Below are positions 36,961-45,408 of a stretch of 64,000 bases of DNA, in pieces. The notes under the pieces were generated by a model, which was not told where the DNA came from, made no database searches, and worked only from the letters and a program-made list of their open reading frames with translations. This DNA comes from Parashewanella spongiae. Its GTDB lineage: Bacteria; Pseudomonadota; Gammaproteobacteria; Enterobacterales; Shewanellaceae. The stretch covers positions 1,178,001 to 1,242,000 of the forward strand of contig NZ_CP037952.1 of NCBI RefSeq assembly GCF_004358345.1. Direction: 5' to 3'. Numbering within the stretch: position 1 is the stretch's first letter; the number at the start of each line of letters is the position of its first letter. Made by a program: the position numbers and the translations under genes.

Positions 36961-37123
36961 TGGTGGAGGCGGCGGGACTTGAACCCGCGTCCAGAAAGCC
37001 TACATCCTTTTCAAGTCAACTTAAAACAATCACTTAGCTGATTTTATTAACTTTTATTGACGGTATTCAATGGTATTCAATGTATGTTAATGAGGAATGC
37101 CGCCACTTTGCCGCCACTTTTTT
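36961..37123 (-). repeat. ssrA attachment site repeat 2 (tmRNA 3' end fragment)
   Basis: It begins on the plus strand with TGGTGGAGGCGGCGGGACTT, the complement of the tmRNA acceptor and T arm. It then continues with the same 160 bp as repeat 1, including GCCGCCAC at 37099 and 37110. The intact ssrA gene is not in the window and should lie to the right. This repeat separates the mini-island from the conjugative element. Confidence 0.92.
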
Positions 37124-37210
37124 GCTTTACAAAATTGCTTTTGGATTCAGGTCTAGCAGACTTATATTTCATCCAATTAGATTGTGCAATGAAAACCATT
37201 CGTTTTAGTC

Positions 37211-37837
37211 TTAATTAGATAAGAGAAACTTTTCTCCTTTAAATACCTTAACAGGATTACCACGTTGAAGCTCCCAATGTTGCTGCCATCGAGTTTTATC
37301 TTGTTGTGACATGGCCTCGTGTTTTGCCAATTCTAATTTTTGAGATATTAATGCTTTTGCTAAACGTTTATTAGAGTGCTGGCTCCGTTCACTTTCAACT
37401 CGCACCGATATACCTGTTGCAGTGTGTGTTGCTCTTACAGCCGAATCCGTTGTATTTACGTGCTGCCCGCCTGCGCCGGAAGATCTACATGCTTGATAAG
37501 TGATTGCATTATCGAGATCTATATCATTTACTTCATAAACTTGACCGCTAAAGAACCAGTTTTTCCGTTTATGTTTGGGACGATATTTGCTTTGGCATAC
37601 CCATAACATCGCACCTTGCCATGATTGAGCGAATTGTTTAGCAATTTCTTTTGGTACTGAATCAAACTGCATCAATACCGATTTGAAACAGCCACTTTCT
37701 TGTGCAGATATTACTTCCACTAAGTTAAATTGGACTTTTTTATCACTGCATTGCTTCTGAATTAACTTAATCGCTAATCCTACAGCTTTGCAACACTCAG
37801 TCGGTCCTTGCCCAGCCGAAAGTTGTAATAAAATCAT
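37211..37837 (-). CDS. prfH: peptide chain release factor homologue PrfH
   Basis: The 208-residue protein starts with ATG at 37837 ([18 protein letters not shown]), overlapping the rtcB stop as ATGA. It has the peptidyl-tRNA hydrolysis motif [18 protein letters not shown] but lacks the codon-recognition domains of RF1/RF2. PrfH acts on ribosomes whose decoding centre has been cut. It releases the nascent chain, so that RtcB can seal the 16S rRNA. The pair forms a known ribosome-repair operon. Confidence 0.92.
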   Translation of the reverse strand: MILLQLSAGQGPTECCKAVGLAIKLIQKQCSDKKVQFNLVEVISAQESGCFKSVLMQFDSVPKEIAKQFAQSWQGAMLWVCQSKYRPKHKRKNWFFSGQVYEVNDIDLDNAITYQACRSSGAGGQHVNTTDSAVRATHTATGISVRVESERSQHSNKRLAKALISQKLELAKHEAMSQQDKTRWQQHWELQRGNPVKVFKGEKFLLSN

Positions 37838-39000
37838 GCTGAACAATCTCCATTGGTTTTAAAAGTTAATACAGGACGTAATTTAGCAACGACTTCAATT
37901 AGTCCAGCATCAACCATATCACTGATAACAGATTCACATTTTTTGTAAGCTTGAGGTGCCTCATCATATAGAAGCTCTTTGTTGCCACAAATAACACGGC
38001 TACCTAAAGCCGTACGGTACAAGTCTTCGCGCTTATATTTATTACTAAGCCGCCCCTGACATTCTCCACGTTTCCATTTACGACCCGCACCATGCGCAAG
38101 AGAAAACAAATTAGTAGATTGAGAGGCATTTGGGTTCCTAAGTGGCTTAACTAAATAACTATAATCTCCACGTGAACCGGGTATCACGACAAAGCCATTA
38201 TCGCTTGGTGTTGCACCTTTGCGATGCAACCAGCCATCAGTATCATCAATGCATTTTGGTGAAACTAAGTTGTGGTTAACATCTAAGGAGCAATGTCCTT
38301 GAGTTCTTATGGCTTCCATAAATCGCTTGGCTATTAACTCTCGGTTAAGTTCAGCCCAACTCACAGCCTCATCGTGTTTAGCTAAATATTCCTGAAAATC
38401 ACTACTTCCAATTATCAATCCATTATGATTATGCAAAGAGATATGCTCCATCAGAATGGATTGTCCGAATCCTCTTGAGCCTGAATGCACTAATAGTTGA
38501 AGCTGCCTAGGATTCAGCTTTAGTAAATCTATTGATTCTTGACAGAAAACTTCATCTATTGCTTGAAACTCAGCAAAATGATTTCCGCCACCAATAGTAC
38601 CTAATGCGTGATCAAAGCCATCAGTTTTGATGTTTTTTTCATATTTACGGGTTTCAACCGTCGCTGACCAGCTATCTTCTAACGGTTGCTCAATGTGTCC
38701 AAACCGTTTAGACAACTTGTCTAAGTTCAATTTGCTTACTTTGGTTGATGTCTGCCATAGAGACATACCACAGCCAATATCATTACCTACTAAAGCTGGG
38801 TAAACTTTACGAGTGTTGAAAAATGCTGCACCGATTGGGTAGCCTCTTCCAGGATGCAAATCTGGCATACCAGCGACGCAGTGCATTCCATCAAGTTCAG
38901 AGGTTTTAATTAGTTGTTGTATCGCTAGCCCTTCTATCCACGTATCTTCAGACGCAATTAGGCTAACGTTATCAGTTAAATTTTGGACGGATTTGCCCAT
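37834..39000 (-). CDS. rtcB: RNA ligase RtcB (RtcB2 type)
   Basis: The 388-residue protein starts with ATG at 39000. Motifs include [12 protein letters not shown] and GGGNHFAEF (metal ligands), [33 protein letters not shown] and [14 protein letters not shown] with the guanylylated His. RtcB joins 2',3'-cyclic phosphate or 3'-phosphate RNA ends to 5'-OH ends using GTP and Mn2+. Coupled to prfH, it is predicted to mend ribosomes cleaved by nuclease toxins. It is the cargo nearest att repeat 2. Confidence 0.95.
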   Translation of the reverse strand: MGKSVQNLTDNVSLIASEDTWIEGLAIQQLIKTSELDGMHCVAGMPDLHPGRGYPIGAAFFNTRKVYPALVGNDIGCGMSLWQTSTKVSKLNLDKLSKRFGHIEQPLEDSWSATVETRKYEKNIKTDGFDHALGTIGGGNHFAEFQAIDEVFCQESIDLLKLNPRQLQLLVHSGSRGFGQSILMEHISLHNHNGLIIGSSDFQEYLAKHDEAVSWAELNRELIAKRFMEAIRTQGHCSLDVNHNLVSPKCIDDTDGWLHRKGATPSDNGFVVIPGSRGDYSYLVKPLRNPNASQSTNLFSLAHGAGRKWKRGECQGRLSNKYKREDLYRTALGSRVICGNKELLYDEAPQAYKKCESVISDMVDAGLIEVVAKLRPVLTFKTNGDCSA

Positions 39001-39350
39001 AGTACCAATTCCTATTCTTTAAGGATTTAATCGTAAAACGAATTGGCAGGTCTTAATTGAACAGTATAAATACTGGAAATAATCGAAATGCAGCTTTGCT
39101 GGAAAGCTAAAGAAATAGAATAGCTTCCTGCTACTTAGCGAATTAGACCCGCAAAGGATAATGTTAAATTTTTCATGATTGATACTCCTCCACAGTTAGT
39201 TGATGATTGAATTACGAGCGCATGCATGATAGTTAATTGGAAAATGGAAATCAATAGTGTTTTCAAATTAGGTTATTTTTTAATATTCTTTATCAACTTT
39301 GGAAGCATCACAGTTTTAAATACATCTAAGTGACTACTTCCGCCATTATA
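39001..39350 (-). promoter_or_regulatory. rtcB upstream region with a 13-residue leader ORF
   Basis: At 39176-39135 the minus strand encodes MKNLTLSFAGLIR and stop. It is preceded at the right distance by a very strong ribosome site GGAGGAG (39185-39191). There are 134 nt between its stop and the rtcB start. No other gene is seen in this 350-bp gap. A translated leader that controls rtcB-prfH in response to translation damage is conceivable but unproven. Confidence 0.5.
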
Positions 39351-40127
39351 TTCATAAACTTGCCAACGGGTTCTTGCTAATAGCATCCTCTAAATGAGTA
39401 GGTGCGAAGTGTGCATAGCGCATAGTGTCTTTGATATCTGAGTGACCTAAAATTTCTTTCAGCACCAAAATATTTCCACCATTCATCATGAAATGACTGG
39501 CAAAGGTATGACGAAGGACGTGTGTCATTTGTCCCTCAGGTAGGATTATTTTTGCTCGTTTTACCGCTTCTTGAAATGACTTTCTGCAAGGTCTAAATAG
39601 CTGGCCTCTTGCTCTTGGAAGCTCATTTGCTAGTTCATCAGAAATAGGAACGGTTCGATTCTTTTTACCTTTGGTTTTGGTAAAGGTAATTCGATTATTT
39701 GCAACTTGACTGCCTCTCAGTCCTTCAGCTTCAGACCAACGAGCACCAGTAGAAAGACAAACTTTTACAACGGTGGATAAGTGTTCGTATTTGGCATTGC
39801 TGCACTCCTCTAATAACAGAGGTATTTCTTCAGGATAAAGGAAGGCTAGTTCAGTATCTTGTGTCTTAAATGGTTCAAGTCCCTCAATAGGATTTGGATG
39901 ACTCCACTCTCCAAGCTTCTTTAATTGCGAGAATACTGAGTGTAAATAAGCGTGTTCATGATTGACGGTATTAGCTTTAACTTTAGTCTTTGTACCTTGT
40001 AGATCTTCAATTTCACCATCAAGACGCATTTGTCGAAAACTAGCAAAATCATTCAGCGTCATTTTGCTTGCGATAGGGTTTTTTAAGCCATTACAAATTA
40101 GTTGAAGTCTTCTTAAGCGCATATCCA

Positions 40128-41365
40128 GGGCGGGATCGCGCTTTAGGTCTTGAAAAAAATAATTAAAGAAATTTTGAACTTTCCTCTATAACGATGATCA
40201 GATCGACAAATGAATACTGATTTGAGCCTGATTATGGACGTAATGAAAGAGATTGAGCAAATTGAAGACCATCGTGTAGAAGCCAATAAAGAGTATGATT
40301 TAGCGGATATTATTTTTCTTACTATTGCCGCAGTGCTTTGCGGTGCGACAGGGTGGAAAGCCATCAACATTTTTGGGGAAGCTCAATTAGATTGGTTAAG
40401 ACAATACCGTCCATTTAGTAACGGTATCCCGACAAGACATTCAATTGGAAGAATAATTAGAGGTGTTAAAGCCGAAAGTATGATGTCTTGCTTTATTAAC
40501 TTTTCCAACACATTACGGGAACGAGATGGTAAAGAGCATATCAGCTTTGATGGTAAAGTGGCTTGTGGTTCTAAGCACGGGGATAACGTAGCAGCGCTTC
40601 AACTAATGACGGCAATGGTTGTGGATAATGGACTGATAATACGTCAAAAAGAAACGTCGACTAAAACGAACGAAATCCCTGTAATGCAATCCATGCTAAA
40701 ACACATGGACATTGAAAATGCAGTTATTACCGCTGACGCCATGCACTGCCAGAAAGAAACTACAGCCTTAATACGTGAGGGAAAAGGTGATTACGTTCTT
40801 CAAGTGAAAAAGAATCAAGGTAAATTACTTGCTGAAATTGAAGCTTATTTTCATAAGTGCTATAGAGATACACCAGAGCTTTTAAAAAAGAATCACTTTA
40901 CAGAATTAGACGGTGAGCACGGACGAATTAATGAAAGACATTATCGCCTTTTGCCAATTACAAATTGGTTTGACGAAACAGCTAAATTTGTAGGCAGTCA
41001 TGCCGTTGTTGAAGTCACTCGAATGCGAGAGCTGAAGAATAAATCAAGTCAAGAAACGTCTTACTACATAACTTCGTTAGCCAGTGATGTGAAAGATATC
41101 GCTAAATATATACGGAAGCATTGGGCAATTGAAAATAGTCAGCATTGGGTTCTCGATGTCACTTTTAAAGAGGATGCCTGTAAAATTTATGCTGATGATG
41201 GTGCAAAAAATTTGGCTACAATCAGAAGAAAGATTTTGAACTTAGTTAAAAGTCACTCTTCAAAAGACAGTGTTGCTGGCAAGATGCAGAGAGCCTGCTG
41301 GGATGCAAAATTTAGGGCTGAGATTTTGTTTGGTGAATATTTCATCAAAGCATAATCCCGCCCTG
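40128..41365 (+). mobile_element. ISAs1-family element in integrase 2
   Basis: The element is 1238 bp. The ends read CAGGGCGGGATCGCGCTTTA and (right, outward) CAGGGCGGGATTATGCTTTG. A perfect 10-bp target duplication AGCGCATATC is at 40118-40127 and 41366-41375. It is intact and recent, since the split integrase has no other lesions. Confidence 0.96.
40210..41355 (+). CDS. ISAs1-family transposase
   Basis: The 381-residue protein starts with ATG at 40210. The N-terminal DDE_Tnp_1-associated part (IEDHRVEANKEYDLADIIFL) is followed by ISFDGKVACGS (first Asp), AVITADAMHCQKET (second Asp) and IRKHWAIENSQHWVLDVTFK (Glu). It cuts and pastes the element with 8-10 bp duplications. Its C-terminus matches the remnant at 550-757, so the same family has been active in this genome before. 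Confidence 0.93.
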   Translation: MNTDLSLIMDVMKEIEQIEDHRVEANKEYDLADIIFLTIAAVLCGATGWKAINIFGEAQLDWLRQYRPFSNGIPTRHSIGRIIRGVKAESMMSCFINFSNTLRERDGKEHISFDGKVACGSKHGDNVAALQLMTAMVVDNGLIIRQKETSTKTNEIPVMQSMLKHMDIENAVITADAMHCQKETTALIREGKGDYVLQVKKNQGKLLAEIEAYFHKCYRDTPELLKKNHFTELDGEHGRINERHYRLLPITNWFDETAKFVGSHAVVEVTRMRELKNKSSQETSYYITSLASDVKDIAKYIRKHWAIENSQHWVLDVTFKEDACKIYADDGAKNLATIRRKILNLVKSHSSKDSVAGKMQRACWDAKFRAEILFGEYFIKA

Positions 41366-41837
41366 AGCGCATATCAGGATCAGCAAGTTGTTGGCCATGA
41401 AGTTCATGCCATCGATTGATGAGTTCTGATAGCCTTCTATTATCGACTTTATCACCCAACCAAGGCTTATCATCTACAGCTTTTAGTGTGTGCAGCTCAA
41501 AAGCTTGGGCTTCGCTTTTTGTAGCGAATCTTTTTCTGACACGCTTTTCGTTACGCCCATTTGGATAACATTCACAAAGCCAAGGTTTGGCACTGCTATC
41601 TTTTAAATTACGAACTGACATATGAATCATTTCCAACTTAAAACGAACGATTGAATAAGATTATCTTGGAAGATAAGGTCATTAATCTGAGCATACCCAA
41701 GAACCACTCAGCAGTCTTCTATAATTAGGTATATTTAATGTTTACTTTCTGCCAGTTCAAACATGTCAGTATAGTCACGAAATGAGTTTGGAGATAAAAG
41801 ACAGTCAAAAGACAAATTTTATTTAACCCAAAATTAT

Positions 41838-41883
41838 TTCGAATAATTCGAATACTTGACTTTTTTTCGAATATTTCGGATAA
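41838..41883 (+). promoter_or_regulatory. two 18-bp operator repeats before the antitoxin/PIN operon
   Basis: TTTCGAATAATTCGAATA (41838-41855) and TTTCGAATATTTCGGATA (41866-41883) are direct repeats 28 bp apart, each partly palindromic. They overlap the expected promoter of the operon starting at 41920, so they probably bind the antitoxin. Confidence 0.72.
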
Positions 41884-41919
41884 TTGTGTTATTAGTCCAT
41901 TTTTATTAGGAAAAGTATT

Positions 41920-42366
41920 ATGGCAATTACAATACCGAGTGCGGAAGAAGTTGCTTTAGCAAAACTTGGTAGTCAGGAGCTTTCAGCATTTATTGATGTT
42001 GATGGTAGCCCACAAAAAATTAGTGTTCTTGATAAAGCAGGGCAAAAGCATGAAGTGAGTTTACCAGCGAGTGCATTAAAACTGATGGTTGATATATTAA
42101 CTGAACTAGGTCAGGGTAATTCTGTGAATATCACACCAATTCATGCTGAACTTACGACTCAAGAAGGTGCTGACATGCTCAATATGTCACGTCCTACGTT
42201 TATTAAATTATTGGATAACTTGGCAATTCCTTTTCACCGTAAGGGTAATAGGAGAAAAGTCGCTTTCTCTGATGTGTTAGCTTACAAGCAGTCTCTTAAA
42301 GATAAAAGACTTGAAGCTTTAGACGAACTTTCAGCGCTAGATCAGGAATTAGGTATGGGTTACTAA
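41920..42366 (+). CDS. excisionase-like helix-turn-helix antitoxin
   Basis: The 148-residue protein starts with ATG at 41920 after AGGAAAAG. The C-terminal half carries an excisionase/MerR-like helix-turn-helix (TTQEGADMLNMSRPTFIKLL and RKVAFSDVLAYKQ). The N-terminal part is acidic. Its stop overlaps the toxin ATG by one base (TAATG), so both are made together. It is expected to bind the operators at 41838-41883 and to block the PIN nuclease. Confidence 0.82.
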   Translation: MAITIPSAEEVALAKLGSQELSAFIDVDGSPQKISVLDKAGQKHEVSLPASALKLMVDILTELGQGNSVNITPIHAELTTQEGADMLNMSRPTFIKLLDNLAIPFHRKGNRRKVAFSDVLAYKQSLKDKRLEALDELSALDQELGMGY

Positions 42367-42935
42367 TGGCTACCTACACCGTAATCTTTGATGCATGCGT
42401 AATGTACCCAGCACCTTTACGCAGTCTATTGATGTATTTAGCAAACACTGACTTATTCAGGGCTCGCTGGACTGATCAAATTCACGATGAATGGATTAGA
42501 AATCTTCTAAATAATAACCCCTCAGTAACTGAAGCTGGATTAGATAAAGTACGGAAGCTAATGAACTCTCATATTCCTGATTGTTTGATTGAAGGCTACG
42601 AAACCCTAATAGACGGGATCACTCTGCCAGATGTAGATGATAGACATGTAGTAGCAGCTGCAATCAAAGGGCAAGCTGAGTCAATCATTACATTCAACCT
42701 CAAAGACTTTCCTTCTTCAGCACTTGATGTATACGATATTTATGCTGTTCATCCAGATGAATTCTTAAGTGATATGTTTGAACTTGATGCAAGTAAAGTT
42801 ATTGACGCAGCTCGAAAGCATAGAGCTAGTCTAAGAAAACCAGCTTTAACAGCCAATGAATACCTTGATTGTTTGCAACGGCAGAAGCTACCAAACTTTG
42901 TTTCGAAGCTGAGAAGCTTTGCTATTACGATTTGA
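42366..42935 (+). CDS. PIN-domain ribonuclease toxin
   Basis: The 189-residue protein has the first Asp in YTVIFDACVMYPAPLR. Further acidic residues lie in LPDVDDRHVVAAAIKG and TFNLKDFPSSALD, together forming the PIN active site of VapC-like toxins. The longer C-terminal helix region distinguishes this branch from short VapC. It cleaves RNA when free of its antitoxin. A nearly identical truncated copy lies at 28137-28517 in opposite orientation. Confidence 0.88.
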   Translation: MATYTVIFDACVMYPAPLRSLLMYLANTDLFRARWTDQIHDEWIRNLLNNNPSVTEAGLDKVRKLMNSHIPDCLIEGYETLIDGITLPDVDDRHVVAAAIKGQAESIITFNLKDFPSSALDVYDIYAVHPDEFLSDMFELDASKVIDAARKHRASLRKPALTANEYLDCLQRQKLPNFVSKLRSFAITI

Positions 42936-43109
42936 TGTCAGCTGCAAATATTAGTTAGCTATTCAATGCAGGGTAGCACCGTAACTTGAACAGAACTCGA
43001 AACTATAAATACCCGTTTAGAAAAAGAAGCTCCATATTGCGATGAAGACAGAAAGTTTTTTGACGGAGCAAAATAGAATTGTTTCTTTGGAAGAAAATAA
43101 AAACAGAAA
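42936..43109. other. intergenic, nothing recognised
   Basis: The space between the PIN gene and the convergent CI repressor gene has no clear structure or gene. Confidence 0.4.
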
Positions 43110-43832
43110 TTAATCACCACTCAAAACCGAAACCACCTTGCCATGTACTTGGGTGGTTTCTCTGTTTACCACATACTTCTCATTACCATCGTAAAAATAG
43201 GTGTTGCCGTCAGGTTGCAGCTTTAATTCACCGACCTGATAAGCACCGTTAACGCTGAAAAGATATTGGCCTTTGGTGATAACTTGTTGTTGAGTGTTGA
43301 TGAATAACAGATTACCTGACTGCTCAAGTGCGTAATCATTCTGAGTGATCCCGAAACGGGTGTAGAAGTTTGAGTCTACGGTTAACTCTTCACTCTTTAC
43401 CAATTCACCATTGCTGATCACAAAGATAGGTAACTGGAATAATTCATCATTATGAACTTCTTTTGTAAAGTGCTGAGTTGTTTTAGTTAAAGAGTTCGAT
43501 TCAGCTTTTTGGAATATATCTGGTACGCCGCTTCCTTCACCAAAGCATAGATACTCAAGTGGAACGCCTGTGGCTAAATTGATTCGCACCAGTGTTTCAT
43601 AAGGGGTGGTATTTCTGGTCTGCCAAGTAGAAAAGGTGCCGGGATGAGTATCTAAGACTTCAGCTAATTCCAGTCGATTGCGGACACCAAAAAGTCTTAT
43701 AAGTCGCTCTACGATAGTCTTTCCACCGTCAGCTTCAACTTGTCTAGTTAACTTTTGATGAAAATCTGAACTTTTTATCTTGACTAGATTGCTCACTGGA
43801 TCAATAATCTCTGTCGTTCGTTGAATTGTCAT
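43110..43832 (-). CDS. phage CI-type repressor
   Basis: The 240-residue protein starts with ATG at 43832. The N-terminal domain (IVERLIRLFGVRNRLELAEV, with FSTWQTRNTTPYETLV) is of the bacteriophage CI repressor type seen in HP1/K139 and P2-like phages. The C-terminal half resembles an S24 fold but I see no clear Ser-Lys catalytic pair, so RecA-triggered self-cleavage is doubtful. It is divergent from the cox-like gene with 57 bp between, where its operators must lie. Confidence 0.83.
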   Translation of the reverse strand: MTIQRTTEIIDPVSNLVKIKSSDFHQKLTRQVEADGGKTIVERLIRLFGVRNRLELAEVLDTHPGTFSTWQTRNTTPYETLVRINLATGVPLEYLCFGEGSGVPDIFQKAESNSLTKTTQHFTKEVHNDELFQLPIFVISNGELVKSEELTVDSNFYTRFGITQNDYALEQSGNLLFINTQQQVITKGQYLFSVNGAYQVGELKLQPDGNTYFYDGNEKYVVNRETTQVHGKVVSVLSGD

Positions 43833-43889
43833 CTTTCAATCGCCTACCACAGCAAGTTTGAAAGGCAGTTGTGATAAGGATACATATAA

Positions 43890-44090
43890 ATGAGTGAAAT
43901 TGCGATTCAAATAGCTGTACCTTACTTGACTATAGAGCAATACTCTAACTTTTCAGGCATTCCTGAAAACACGATACGCTCCATGATCCAGCAAGGACGG
44001 CTTCCTATCAGAAGCAAAATCAAATCCAAAGAAAAACCCTTAATAAATTTATTGGCGCTTATGCGAGAAGCCAATGATCAAGTTGTATAA
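43890..44090 (+). CDS. Cox/excisionase-like small DNA-binding protein
   Basis: The 66-residue protein starts with ATG at 43890 (MSEIAIQIAVPYLTIEQYSN). The helix-turn-helix FSGIPENTIRSMIQQGRLPI fits the Cox family of P2/HP1-like phages, which act both as excisionase and as repressor of the CI promoter. Position right after the divergent CI promoter agrees. It would turn on excision and the early operon. Confidence 0.75.
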   Translation: MSEIAIQIAVPYLTIEQYSNFSGIPENTIRSMIQQGRLPIRSKIKSKEKPLINLLALMREANDQVV

Positions 44091-44150
44091 CTTTTATATT
44101 CTAACGACTCACTAACTTAGTCTTTAGAAGTTTAAAGTAAAGTTGAGGTA

Positions 44151-44675
44151 ATGAATATGTTTGCAAGTGATAAGTATATACAGTGTCACGTAGACAGTGC
44201 ATACAGGGAATTTGCCGCAGAGGAAAACATCAAGGAAGTTGCATTAGCGGCAGGTTTTCAAAATCCACAAATTTTACGGAATAAACTTTCGTTAAAACAT
44301 ACTCATCGGTTGACTGTGTATGAGCTAGTCAAAATTGTAAAAGCCAGCGGTAACCGTTGCATCATTGATGGGATTCTTTTAGAGGTAGATTGTCAGCCAT
44401 CTCAGCCTTATCAAGATTGGCAGCAAGCAGAATCACAGTCATTTGAAGACTGCTTATCGCAGACTTACGTTGAGCTAGGTACGTTGTCAGCCATATTTTC
44501 TCAGGTCAAACAGGCACGAGGTTTAACGATTGATAAACGACACCAGATGATTAAACGCCTGAATGTCTTAATCAATGAGTTTAGGCAACTGATCCAACGT
44601 GTCGAAGATAAATGCCCGATTTCTCCATTAGTTGAAATGGGTAGTACACATTCAAGGCTAAAAGCCGCCTCCTAA
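44151..44675 (+). CDS. phage CII-like regulatory protein
   Basis: The 174-residue protein starts with ATG at 44151 after TTGAGG. The region REFAAEENIKEVALAAGFQN, with LRNKLSLKHTHRLTVYELVK, is the helix-turn-helix of the CII/CP76 family of HP1, K139 and P2-like phages. The C-terminal part is helical. It is probably a transcription regulator of the replication operon. It keeps the phage gene order CI, cox, cII, rep. Confidence 0.8.
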   Translation: MNMFASDKYIQCHVDSAYREFAAEENIKEVALAAGFQNPQILRNKLSLKHTHRLTVYELVKIVKASGNRCIIDGILLEVDCQPSQPYQDWQQAESQSFEDCLSQTYVELGTLSAIFSQVKQARGLTIDKRHQMIKRLNVLINEFRQLIQRVEDKCPISPLVEMGSTHSRLKAAS

Positions 44676-44689
44676 AAGGAGAATGCACT

Positions 44690-45064
44690 ATGTATCATTC
44701 TGCAGATTCTTATACAGAATTGAGGGAGCAGCAAAGAGCAAATGAATGCAAGAGAGCAGCGGGTGACATAGCAATTCAAGCTATGCGAGCCAAACTCGGC
44801 AAAAATAGCATTGCCAGCCACTTTGACAAGCTAAGCAAAGCACAGAAAAAACTGCTGCTTCATTATGCTGGAATTAATGCAGATCTACTCTGGGAACACC
44901 AATTTTCAGAGTTTGACCGCAAGCAACGAAACGAGATCCGCCACGCCATTATTGAAGTAACCAACTTAGCGCATATCTTTGACAAAGTGAGCTTGTGTAA
45001 AGACCAATGCCACTTCCAACAATCCATTTCATCAAAACCTAAATTTCGTATATCAAGCGGCTAA
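44690..45064 (+). CDS. phage-like early protein, unknown
   Basis: The 124-residue basic helical protein starts with ATG at 44690, 14 bp after the CII-like gene and behind AAAGGAGAA. The motif SKAQKKLLLHYAGINADLLW appears repeatedly in early regions of P2/HP1-type prophages, as far as I recall. No domain is named. It is probably part of the replication operon. Confidence 0.55.
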   Translation: MYHSADSYTELREQQRANECKRAAGDIAIQAMRAKLGKNSIASHFDKLSKAQKKLLLHYAGINADLLWEHQFSEFDRKQRNEIRHAIIEVTNLAHIFDKVSLCKDQCHFQQSISSKPKFRISSG

Positions 45065-45120
45065 ATAACCCGAATTTACCGCTAACTCAACACCTTAATT
45101 CACTTTATAGGAGAATGCTT

Positions 45121-45381
45121 ATGCCTTCCTACGCCTTTGATCTATCTAAAAATCAGCATGTGGCGGTTCGTCGTTTAATGGCTGAGGTATACACCAAGTT
45201 TACACTTGCCATTCGTCAGCAACATTTTACCTGTGCTCATAAATACTCAGGTATGGCTTCAGCATTAGTTCGGGTTTGTTTAGTGGTGCTGAACGATTAC
45301 GAACTGTATCTCATGTGTGAACTGCTTGCTGACGTTCTACAAGCTCAAATGGAATATCACCAATACCTCAAAGCTGCTTAA
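45121..45381 (+). CDS. small phage-like early protein, unknown
   Basis: The 86-residue protein starts with ATG at 45121 (MPSYAFDLSKNQHVAVRRLM) after TAGGAGAATGCTT; an earlier ATG at 45115 is possible. It is helical and rich in Leu, Val and Tyr. It lies between two early genes and ends 27 bp before the replication gene. Its function is unknown, but its place indicates a role in early regulation or replication. Confidence 0.6.
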   Translation: MPSYAFDLSKNQHVAVRRLMAEVYTKFTLAIRQQHFTCAHKYSGMASALVRVCLVVLNDYELYLMCELLADVLQAQMEYHQYLKAA

Positions 45382-45408
45382 TGTTGTGATGGCATTGGAT
45401 AACCTGCA

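Larger units (their letters stand above)
39352..41621 (-). pseudogene. int: ssrA-type tyrosine integrase 2, split by ISAs1
   Basis: The N-part (41621-41366, MSVRNLKDSSAKPWLCECY) and C-part (40127-39352) join exactly across the 10-bp duplication as LADPDMRLRRLQLICNG. They form a full integrase close to integrase 1. Catalytic boxes are in the C-part: CLSTGARWSEAEGL, HVLRHTFASHFMMNGG and the same LGHSDIKDTMRYAHFAPTH. It should have inserted this element at ssrA. Now it is inactive, and mobility would need integrase 1 or another enzyme. Confidence 0.93.

Noticed and set aside
32928-37123. A tRNA gene suggested by GTTCAAGTCCCGCCGCC and CCA
   Set aside because: Only the acceptor and T-arm part is present and the preceding sequence is that of tmRNA. 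Both copies are attachment-site fragments, not full tRNA or ssrA genes.
42366-42935. Programmed overlap between antitoxin and toxin as a recoding site
   Set aside because: TAATG overlaps are routine in coupled operons and need no recoding.
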